In this document: piece by piece, positions 55,505-64,000 of the stretch
Layout: each line of letters begins with the position of its first letter
Numbering within the stretch: the stretch's first letter is position 1
Assembly: GCA_036924085.1 (NCBI GenBank)
Contig: JAVGWX010000025.1
Location: forward strand, 32,664,502 to 32,728,501
Reading direction: 5' to 3'
Length of the DNA stretch: 64,000 nucleotides
Origin: Ariolimax columbianus
Taxonomy: Eukaryota > Mollusca > Gastropoda > Stylommatophora > Arionidae
Position numbers and translations under genes: made by a program
The notes under the pieces: generated by a model
What the model was told of the DNA's origin: nothing
The model's input: only the letters and a program-made list of their open reading frames with translations
Database searches by the model: none

Positions 55505-57470
55505 GTTACTGTGGATAAATGAATGACGCAGAAAAGACAAAGTTGATGACCAGCAACATTGAAGGAATCAACGCTGGGATCAAAGCAAACAGACAAGCTT
55601 GAAACAACGAGCCGTGTCAAGTATCTGGGCTCAATGATCAGTGATGAGGGATCAAAACCAGAGGTCCTAACCAGAATAGCACAGACAACAGCAGCGCTTG
55701 CCCGATTGAAACCTACATGGAAACATAAATGACTCTCCCTCGACATAAAGGTCAGACTAATGCACTCATTGGTTCTTTCGATATCTCTCTGCGCTTGCGA
55801 AACATGGACTATTACAGCAGACCTCCAGAAAAGAATCCAGGCCTTGGAGATGAGATGTCTTAGAAGACTCCTAAATGTCACCTACAAAGACCGTATCACA
55901 AATTATGACAAAGACTCGACGACCACCTCACAACGATCAAAAGGTGAAAACTGACTTGGCATGGCCACATCTAGAGGTCAAATGGCCTTGCAAATACCAT
56001 ACGACAGCATACAGTTCAAGGCAAGCGAAGGCGGGGATGTCCGAGAAAATGATGAGTAGACAACATCCATGGATCTACTGCCCAGGACATGCAGACGTCT
56101 GGGGCAACGAAAGAGCTGATGCAGTGGCGGAACCAGCTGTGGTGAATGACGTGGTGATGATGAGAGACAAGGTTGAGTTGATCAGGGCAGTCTTGGACAG
56201 TCTACAGAATGATGGAGAGACAGGGTTGAGTTGATCAAGGCAGTCATGGACAGTCTACAGAATGATGAGAGACAGGGTTGAGTTGATCAAGGCAGTCATG
56301 GACAGTCTACAGAATGATGAAGAGACAGGGTTGAGTTGATCAAGGCAGTCATGGACAGTCTACAGAATGATGGAGAGACAGGGTTGAGTTGATCAAGGCA
56401 GTCATGGACAGTCTACAGAATGATGGAGAGACAGGGTTGAGTTGATCAAGGCAGTCATGGACAGTCTACAGAATGATGAGAGACAGGGTTGATAAGGGCA
56501 GTCATGGACAGTCTACAGAATGATGAGAGACAGGGTTGAGTTGATAAGGGCAGTCATGGACAGTCTACAGAATGATGAAGAGACAGGGTTGATAAGGGCA
56601 GTCATGGACAGTCTACAGAATGATGAAGAGACAGGGTTGATAAGGGCAGTCATGGACAGTCTGCAGAATGATGAGAGACAGGGTTGATAAGGGCAGTCAT
56701 GGACAGTCTACAGAATGATGAAGAGACAGGGTTGATAAGGGCAGTCATGGACAGTCTACAGAATGATGGAGAGACAGGGTTGATAAGGGCAGTCATGGAC
56801 AGTCTGCAGAATGATGAGAGACAGGGTTGATAAGGGCAGTCATGGACAGTCTACAGAATGATGAGAGACAGAGTTGATAAGGGCAGTCATGGACAGTCTG
56901 CAGAATGATGAGAGACAGGGTTGATAAGGGCAGTCATGGACAGTCTACAGAATGATGGAGAGACAGGGTTGAGTTGATAAGGGCAGTCATGGACAGTCTG
57001 CAGAATGATGAGAGACAGGGTTGATAAGGGCAGTCATGGACAGTCTACAGAATGATGGAGAGACAGGGTTGAGTTGATAAGGGCAGTCATGGACAGTCTA
57101 CAGAATGATGAGAGACAGGGTTGAGTTGATAAGGGCAGTCATGGACAGTCTACAGAATGATGAGAGACAGGGTTGATAAGGGCAGTCATGGACAGTCTAC
57201 AGAATGATGGAGAGACAGGGTTGATAAGGGCAGTCATGGACAGTCTACATAATGATGAAGAGACAGAGGGTTGAGAAAATGCAAATGTGCAGAGGATGAT
57301 GGATTAGGGAGTGACTAGAGGAGAGGGCTGAAAGTGTTTCCTGTCTGGAAAGATCCAAAGAACACGAAATTAACGCCTGACTGGGACTGAGTGTATATAC
57401 GCTTGGCTGGCTGCTTGGACGGAGAACGGAGCACTTATGGGAATGTCCTCTGCGTGATGATGCTGCTTCC
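55505..57470 (+). mobile_element. Degenerate LINE ORF2 with an internal minisatellite
   Basis: Plus-strand pieces: TSRVKYLGSMISDEGSKPE and ARLKPTWKHK near 55610-55730, IKVRLMHSLVLSISLCACET then QALEMRCLRRLLNVTYKDR at 55750-55900, GQMALQIPYDS near 55990, then WIYCPGHADVWGNERADAVA (RNase H-like) at about 56070-56130 and MMRDKVELIRAVLDSL. After the array, a TEHLWECP-like segment appears near 57425-57450. Frameshifts and stops show it is dead. The WIYCPGHA part may come from a second element type joined to the first. Confidence 0.75.
56165..57265. repeat. 46-53-bp minisatellite within LINE RNase H sequence
   Basis: About 23 copies of gagacagggttgagttgatc, aaggcagtcatggacagtct and acagaatgatg. 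A shorter form lacks gagttgat. The seed is the LINE codon run for RDKVELIRAVLDSLQND immediately before it. Confidence 0.94.
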
Positions 57471-58439
57471 TAGAATCAAGGATGCATGAATGGACTAACC
57501 TACGATCCAATGAGACACTAGAAACAACAGACAGAGAGGGATGCCACAGGTTTGTGGAGGTGTCAGCAGGGGTGCCCCAGTGATCTCAAGAGGTCACAGG
57601 ATTAACTGAACTCGAAGACACACACTGGAATCAATAGTATAATGATGGATGTGTCTCAAGTGAGTTATATTGTCAAACAATCTGAGGATTGAATGAGTGA
57701 AAACCACATGTGGCCTCCAGTGACTCCATCTTTGTAGATGCAGGCCATTAATCATGCTTGTAATGTACCTTATGTTTCTCTGGTATGCCATTTACAAATC
57801 TTGTTCTATATTTTTGTCTCAGAAATTCCAACTTTGAGCCATTTGTGTTTTTAATTAACACTCAATTATATTTTTTGATGAGAGTGCCAAAACTGAAACG
57901 GTTCCAGATTTGAGGGTGTGAGATGTCCGATGTAGTGTGGTTTATCTATTACATACCCCATCGCAGCCAGGTGTTTGTGACATCTGCCAGCAGTGTCCCA
58001 GACAGGGTTATGGTCACCAGGTGTCTCTCGACCGGCCATCTGTACACTATATCCTTAAGTTATCCAGTTTTAATGTACATATTTTGTTTTTGAATCTTCC
58101 GTCCAACTGAACTCATCCCAACACAAACTGGTAGTTATAACTGCTAAGTATACCTGGTTGTCTGCAGCCCAAACTCCAGCTGGTTTTGGTGCCTGTGAGC
58201 AGGTGTGAATATTGGCAACTCAACACAAACTGTGTAGCTATTACTGCCAAGTATTCCCCGACTGTCTGCCACCTCCCAAGCATCTGAAGCCTGAATTAAG
58301 CTGGTTTAGGTGCCTGTAAGCAGGTCTGGATACACACCAACCAAATACAAAACTGGGTTATTTATTTCCTGCCCATTTCCAGCTGTTGTGGGGCACCTAC
58401 CTACTTGGCAGTGATGCACATTTATCACCTGAAGGTCTT
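57471..58439. other. Intergenic stretch with a weak 105-bp repeat
   Basis: At 58118-58385 two to three diverged direct copies share ccaacacaaactg, tgccaagtat and gctggttt-ggtgcctgt-agcaggt. The rest appears unique. No gene recognised. Confidence 0.45.
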
Positions 58440-58995
58440 TGGTTTGACTAAAGGCTGTCTATTACTTCAGTTTCTGGGAAGGAAGACTAACGGCTGGTCC
58501 GGCACAACATACTGGTCAGACATGTTAGTCAGGGTCAGGCACAACATACTGATCAGACATGTTAGTCAGGGTCCGGCACAACATACTGGTCAGACATGTT
58601 AGTCAGGGTCTGGCACAACATACTGATCAGACATGTTAGTCAGGGTCCGGCACAACATACTGATCAGACATGTTAGTCAGGGTCTGGCACAACATACTGA
58701 TCAGACATGTTAGTCAGGGTCCGGCACAACATACTGATCAGACATGTTAGTCAGGGTCCGGCACAACATACTGGTCAGACATGTTAGTCAGGGTCCGGCA
58801 CAACATACTGGCCAAGACCCTGACCTCGGCTTCCAACTAGTCCTCCCTGGAAACGGGCTGTTTCATGGCAGGCTGGCTAACGAAGGTGAGGGATCATCGT
58901 GATCCCTGGGTGGTGACACACAGATGACACCAAGCACAGCACAACGGTCTCGAGGACCAAGGCTCACCTTCATCAGCACGCTCGGGATGTGAAAA
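58440..58995 (+). mobile_element. Dispersed element B with 37-bp internal array
   Basis: Flanks (gtttctgggaaggaagacta; then gaaacgggctgtttcatggc, aggctggctaacgaaggtga, and caccttcatcagcacgctc) match the unamplified minus-strand copy at 7085-7320. Between them the catactggtcag segment is repeated about nine times (58500-58815, unit gtccggcacaacatactgat plus cagacatgttagtcagg). Confidence 0.8.
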
Positions 58996-59092
58996 AAGCC
59001 ACTGTAACCCGCCACTTAACGTCTTTTTCAGGGCGGACAAAAGAGAAACCTACCGTACTCAGTATGGGCATTCACAAACAGCTTTTCATATT

Positions 59093-59345
59093 TCTGGGGA
59101 CGGCGTGGCCTAGTGGTTCAGTGGCACGGCTCACTATCTGAAGGTGCTGGGTTCGATCCCCACCACAGCACCGGACGTTACCCCGGGGAAACAAACCCTT
59201 AGAAAATGCAGGAGGAAGCTGACCCTTACATAAAATGCATGCTGAAGTCAGATGCACTGGGCCGACAGGCGCAAAATAAAAACCACAGTGAAACGCACAC
59301 CGCCTTGGGGATTCGAGAAAATAAGGCGAATGCAAAAAAAAAATA
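59093..59345 (+). mobile_element. tRNA-derived SINE, family S1
   Basis: A box (gtggcctagtggttcagtgg), B box (gggttcgatcccc), middle catgctgaagtcagatgcac then tgggccgacaggcgcaaaat, end gattcgagaaaataaggcga followed by an A-rich tail. Closely similar to 45343-45590. Its flanks (ttcatattt and ttcacattt) resemble an imperfect target-site duplication. Confidence 0.88.
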
Positions 59346-59659
59346 ATAATTCACATTTTCTTTACTTTTAAACATAGTTGTACTGGCTTCAGTTGTCACT
59401 GCTGCCTTGTTTCTCAGACAAGATTCAACTATTCCTGTTGACGGTATGCATGTTATGTTCACCCCTCGATCCTGACAACCCTGTCCGAGAGTCTGGGCCC
59501 TTGGCTATCTATATTTTTGTACATATGATTGTAATATTGTCAATTATTTATTTTTATACCTGGCATGTACAGATTATATATTAATTTATTATTGTTTCGA
59601 TTGTTAACTATGTACGTATCATATACATACTGTTCTTGGTGATTGTTTCGGGAGCAGTT

Positions 59660-60130
59660 TTCATATTAATAATAATAGCTGTCCATCGTTGTCGATGAGG
59701 ACCGCCGACATCATCCTTGTCACAGATTTCCCTGTTGGGTGTGAGTGCGCATGTGCTGAACAGGCCAATGCGAGCATGAAAACATCTACTACATAACGGG
59801 CACACGAGGTTTGTAGAAGGGGATGGTGTTCCCGCTGCTCGGGATTTCCGGGTCTCGCGTCTGCTCTGGGCTTTCACAACACGGTCATCTTCACCGGCAG
59901 CTACACCCGATTTGACTGCGCTTCTCCAGTCAGATCTGTTTTGCGCAAGACATTCCCAGGTGTCAATGTCTATCTGGCAACTTATCAGTGAGTCCTTCAG
60001 ACCGTCATATTGTACAGTATATAATAAACTAATTATGCCCTGCACAGTTTGATGGACTGGGGGCGTGTTGTGGGTTTGTTCATGTGACCACTTCTCCCAG
60101 CCAACCCAGCTGTAAATAGGTACCTGCAAA
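59660..60130 (-). mobile_element. LINE ORF2 C-terminal fragment with zinc-knuckle end
   Basis: The minus-strand frame reads LKDSLISCQIDIDTWECLAQ, NRSDWRSAVKSGVAAGEDD, RRETRKSRAAGTPSPST, then CPLCSRCFHARIGLFS. DTWE-LA-(D/N)R--WR and a terminal C-x2-C zinc-finger pattern are typical of LINE C-termini. The final His of the finger appears lost. It ends in a (TAA)n-type tail near 59665. Related to 930-1128. Confidence 0.82.
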
Positions 60131-60274
60131 GTCGGATGAGAATTGTGAAGCCACCACAGGAATTAAGGTGTTTGTGCTCTGTTGTGGGCACTCTTTGCAA
60201 CGAACATGACAGAGTACATGTGGAGAGAGGGGGTTGGTTCGGTTCTATCTGCCATTCTCTATTCCCAATATACT

Positions 60275-60560
60275 AGTTGACATAGTGGTAGAGCACTTGC
60301 TGTTCATGACAAAAGTACGGGGGTTCAACTCCTGCTACCAGCACACTTCAGTTGACCCAGCTGTAAATGGGTACCTAGATTACTTAACTTAAAATCTTTA
60401 TACTGGTTTAGATGACTCTACAGAGTCTGTATACAACCAGTTTCTTGGAGAGTTGTTTAACCGATTGGTGGGTCCATCTTAATAGACTCAAACACTAGAG
60501 CTAAGTAGACCCACAGCCAGTTAGGCGCCATCTGTAGCTGCCCATAACAAACCACCCGGG
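60275..60560 (+). mobile_element. tRNA-like SINE plus dispersed repeat
   Basis: Positions 60280-60345 show an A box (catagtggtagagcacttgc) and a B box (gggttcaactcc). At 60478-60555 (tcttaatagactcaaacact, agtagacccacagcc, agttaggcgccatct) the sequence matches 32770-32860. Confidence 0.65.
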
Positions 60561-60744
60561 GAAAGGTATAAATAACTTGGGTAGATTTTTAACTTGAATT
60601 TTGTCTGGGCAGCGGCCGTTAATCCTACTCTTTTCGATTTCCAACGGCCAAGGGATTTTTAACATGCTTGACATTGAACACGAGAGTCCGATCTCACTAC
60701 CCAGAGATCAGGGAAATTTTTATAAGAAAATCTACGAGAAAAAA

Positions 60745-60835
60745 AATCTCGGCCTCTACCGTGATTCAAACCCGCCACATCCGACAACTGAGGCAGACTT
60801 TACCTCGAGACCACCGAGTCCCCTTACTGTTAGGG
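60745..60835 (-). mobile_element. tRNA-like SINE head
   Basis: The reverse complement contains cggtggtctcgaggtaaagt (A box) and gcgggtttgaatcacg (B box) at tRNA spacing. Not a clean tRNA fold. Confidence 0.55.
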
Positions 60836-61004
60836 AGGGAATGATGCCTCTAAATCCTCATCCCCAACAGCAGTGTCTATTTTACCTTGAATAAACTGAA
60901 TCTTATACCAAATGTTGGAATGTGGACCTCTCTCTCCCCCCCCCCCCCCCCTACTTGTCTTGTGTTGATATTTGTACATTGTGACCAATACATGATTTAT
61001 TTAT

Positions 61005-61565
61005 ATCATAGGTCTCATTGGTTGCTTTATATCACAGGTCTCATTGGTTGCTTTATATCATAGGTCTCATTGGTTGCTTTATATCATAGGTCTCATTGGT
61101 TGCTTTATATCACAGGTCTCATTGGTTGCTTTATATCATAGGTCTCATTGGTTGCTTTATATCATAGGTCTCATTGGTTGCTTTATATCATCTCATTGGT
61201 TGCTTTATATCACAGGTCTCATTGGTTGCTTTATATCACAGGTCTCATTGGTTGCTTTATATCACAGGTCTCATTGGTTGCTTTATATCATAGGTCTCAT
61301 TGGTTGCTTTATATCACAGGTCTCATTAGTTGCTTTATATCATAGGTCTCATTGGTTGCTTTATATCATAGGTCTCATTGGTTGCTTTATATCATAGGTC
61401 TCATTAGTTGCTTTATATCATAGGTCTCATTGGTTGCTTTATATCACAGGTCTCATTGGTTGCTTTATTTCACAGGTTGCTTTATTTCACAGGTCTCATT
61501 GGTTGCTTTATATCATAGGTCTCATTGGTTGCTTTATATCATAGGCCTCATTGGTTGCTTTATAT
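61005..61565. repeat. 26-bp minisatellite
   Basis: About 21 copies of ggtctcattggttgctttat plus atcata or atcaca. Partial units at about 61190 and 61470. Contains ATTGG in every copy. Confidence 0.95.
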
Positions 61566-61639
61566 AACTGTTTCCAATATTGTACTTTAGATACTAGAAC
61601 TTGACACAGAAGAAATGGCAGATGATATACATAGACAGC

Positions 61640-61838
61640 AGAAATGGGAGCTGTACCACAGAAATGGGAGCTGTACCACATAAATAGTAGCTGGACCACA
61701 GAAATGGGAGCTGTACCACAGAAATAGGAGCTGTACCACAGAAATAGGAGCTGTACCACAGAAATAGGAGCTGTACAACAGAAATAGTAGCTGTACCACA
61801 GAAGTAGTAGCTGTACCATAGAAATAGGAGCTGTACCA
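61640..61838. repeat. 20-bp minisatellite
   Basis: Ten copies of cagaaatgggagctgtacca with ag/gg and tag/gag variants. Confidence 0.93.
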
Positions 61839-62214
61839 ATGTTTGAATGTGACGTGCACTGTGAATTTGATTAAAGTGAGGAAGGGTTGCGCAGTTCACC
61901 AACCTCATTCTCTCGTCTGAGTCCAACTGCGAACCATGGCAAGACAGGCCAGGACGACTGGATATGGAATCGAGTGCGGTGGATGACCATGGCTGCTCAA
62001 GTGCCTCGCTGTGTTCAATGTGGTCCACACCGCTAGGCACATTTACTATTGTGGTAGCCTGATGATGACTTTCCTGCTTAGCTGGCTGGGCTTGAGCTGG
62101 GTAGGGCAAATCTAAAAGGCTTCCCCTGTTCTTCATTTCACTACTAATGCTCCGCTGGTTTCGCTTAGCTCCCTACCTTTCTGTTTACCACCTCTCCTTC
62201 CCCTAGTCTGTCAG
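61839..62214. other. Intergenic stretch with family C relative
   Basis: gtgaggaagggttgcgcagt and tcaccaacctcattctc at 61875-61910 resemble family C. A minus-strand frame (to 62136) has no recognised domain. Confidence 0.4.
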
Positions 62215-62325
62215 TGGGTTTGTTTGGGTCTCTCACTGACAAAGACTCTGAGGTAGGCAAGACATCTTGCCACCTGTTTGGGTCTCTCACTGACAAGGAC
62301 TCTGAGGTAGGCGAGACATCTTGTC
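62215..62325. repeat. 54-bp direct repeat, two copies
   Basis: gtttgggtctctcactgaca, aggactctgaggtagg and acatcttg-cacct are repeated at about 62219 and 62276. Confidence 0.85.
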
Positions 62326-62330
62326 ACCTC

Positions 62331-62700
62331 CAGTGGTACATGAACCTTTAGGTTGTATATCTAGGAGAAGAAAACTAACTTTGAATGGTCTGCTACCTTG
62401 CAGGTAGTCTTGTGAAAGCCAATAGCTAGGGAAGAGCTGAAATATGCAGCCACTGTGTGCAGTCTATCATCATACTACCTATCTTATACTAAAAATAAAT
62501 TAATATATAAACGAAGAAAAACTAACAAAAAAGACCCAACTTTGGCCAATAATTATTTCTAAATGACCCAGAATTCTGACAAAGACAAATTAGGTCATGT
62601 TTTAGTACCTGGTGACCGGACCCCAACAAAAAAAGCCCAATTAAAGTTGAAAAGATGAATAAAAAGCAAAAATCCTGAAAAGGCTATACACAGAAAAAGT
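62331..62700. other. Intergenic AT-rich stretch
   Basis: No gene, element end or array recognised. Confidence 0.35.
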
Positions 62701-62714
62701 CAGTTTGGGACACT

Positions 62715-64000
62715 GCAACGAGAAAACACTGAGTCCAGAACCAAGCCACACGACTCATCACTGGGACAATGAAGTCACCACCCATAGAGGCACTAGAAAC
62801 AATGACAGGCCTCCAGTCAGTGGAGGATAGACGGGACATGAAGAGGCACTAGAAACAATGACAGGCCTCCAGTCAGTGGAGTATAGACGGGACATGAAGA
62901 GGCACTAGAAACAATGACAGGCCTCCAGTCAGTGGAGGATAGACGGGACATGAAGAGGCACTAGAAACAATGACAGGCCTCCAGTCAGTGGAGGATAGAC
63001 GGGACATGAAGAGGCACTAGAAACAATGACAGGCCTCCAGTCAGTGGAGGATAGACGGGACATGAAGAGGCACTAGAAACAATGACAGGCCTCCAGTCAG
63101 TGGAGGATAGACGGGACATGAAGAGGCACTAGAAACAATGACAGGCCTCCAGTCAGTGGAGGATAGACGGGACATGAAGAGGCACTAGAAACAATGACAG
63201 GCCTCCAGTCAGTGGAGGATAGACGGGACATGAAGAGGCACTAGAAACAATGACAGGCCTCCAGTCAGTGGAGTATAGACGGGACATGAAGAGGCACTAG
63301 AAACAATGACAGGCCTCCAGTCAGTGGAGTATAGACGGGACATGAAGAGGCACTAGAAACAATGACAGGCCTCCAGTCAGTGGAGGATAGACAGGACATG
63401 AAGAGGCACTAGAAACAATGACAGGCCTCCAGTCAGTGGAGGATAGACGGGACATGAAGAGGCACTAGAAACAATGACAGGCCTCCAGTCAGTGGAGGAT
63501 AGACAGGACATGAAGAGGCACTAGAAACAATGACAGGCCTCCAGTCAGTGGAGGATAGACGGGACATGAAGAGGCACTAGAAACAATGACAGGCCTCCAG
63601 TCAGTGGAGGATAGACGGGACATGAAGAGGCACTAGAAACAATGACAGGCCTCCAGTCAGTGGAGGATAGACGGGACATGAAGAGGCACTAGAAACAATG
63701 ACAGGCCTCCAGTCAGTGGAGTATAGACGGGACATGAAGAGGCACTAGAAACAATGACAGGCCTCCAGTCAGTGGAGGATAGACGGGACATGAAGAGGCA
63801 CTAGAAACAATGACAGGCCTCCAGTCAGTGGAGTATAGACGGGACATGAAGAGGCACTAGAAACAATGACAGGCCTCCAGTCAGTGGAGGATAGACAGGA
63901 CATGAAGAGGCACTAGAAACAATGACAGGCCTCCAGTCAGTGGAGGATAGACGGGACATGAAGAGGCACTAGAAACAATGACAGGCCTCCAGTCAGTGGA
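62715..64000 (+). mobile_element. LINE fragment opening a 56-bp array that leaves the window
   Basis: 62715-62830 encodes VQNQATRLITGTMKSPPIEA then LETMTGLQSVEDRRD, matching the VQN-ALRLITG--KSTPI-A-E--TG--(L/P)---R segment found between the RT and RNase H domains of several LINE clades. About 21.7 copies of a 56-bp unit (gaggcactagaaacaatgac, aggcctccagtcagtggagg, atagacgggacatgaa) start at 62787 inside that segment and continue past the right edge. Variants: gagtatag and gacaggac. Confidence 0.9.

Noticed and set aside
59093..59345. Genuine tRNA gene
   Set aside because: A and B boxes are present but the acceptor and anticodon stems do not pair, and there is an A-rich tail; it is a SINE.
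61044..61397. 117-residue hydrophobic frame resembling membrane segments (WLLYIIGLIGCFIS)
   Set aside because: It is the 26-bp array translated; no other gene signal.

Overview
This window is animal (metazoan) nuclear DNA, not prokaryotic. It holds spliced coding exons with GT-AG boundaries, tRNA-derived SINEs, 5'-truncated LINE copies, hAT, piggyBac and mariner fragments, and a very high load of tandem repeats. A lophotrochozoan, possibly a gastropod mollusc, would fit the SINE and LINE content, but that is only an impression and the sequence does not prove it.

The one host gene I can support is the 3' part of a CEP152 (Asterless-type centriole duplication scaffold) orthologue on the + strand. 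Twelve exons run from 2749 to the stop codon at 45333-45335. They join in compatible phases into one uninterrupted frame of about 2175 residues, and the 5' exons lie upstream of the window. The protein is almost entirely coiled coil up to about 37.7 kb. One 2.5-kb exon (24175-26699) carries an in-frame 51-bp tandem repeat. A 2.46-kb last exon encodes a disordered Ser/Thr/Pro/Asn-rich tail. The identification rests mainly on exons 10 to 12 of this window, which resemble the conserved C-terminal part of vertebrate CEP152.

The introns and the 3' flank are dominated by more than 30 unrelated minisatellite arrays with unit lengths of 16-65 bp, covering roughly half of the window. The largest are 11.56-14.35 kb (24/42 bp), 16.8-19.0 kb (20/22 bp), 37.96-40.80 kb (25 bp), 46.3-50.7 kb (65 bp, very homogeneous) and 50.8-54.5 kb (19 bp, with a higher-order period near 1.25 kb). 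Several start within about 10-75 bp of a 5' splice site.

The most interesting pattern is that many arrays appear to be amplified pieces of transposable elements. Some sit inside LINE coding sequence (11.2-14.35, 56.2-57.3 and 62.8-64.0 kb, probably 36.0-37.0 kb). Others come from SINE-like elements that also exist unamplified in the window (1.5-2.1, 9.2-9.9 and 38-40.8 kb). One comes from the end of a piggyBac-type element (34.4-34.7 kb). Three arrays (0.66, 30.0 and 58.5 kb) come from the same dispersed element. Dated insertions include two truncated LINE copies with 13- and 11-bp target-site duplications, a hAT element with an 8-bp duplication that appears to contain a nested TTAA-flanked element, and a SINE inserted exactly at the CEP152 stop codon.

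Layout: 0-2.7 kb intronic repeats; 2.7-45.3 kb the gene and its introns; 45.3-46.3 kb SINE and 3' UTR candidate; 46.3-54.5 kb two large arrays; 54.5-64 kb intergenic LINE and SINE debris and further arrays. No bacterial-type features, CRISPR arrays or genuine tRNA or rRNA genes were found. The long open frames across arrays are artefacts of repeat units without stop codons.
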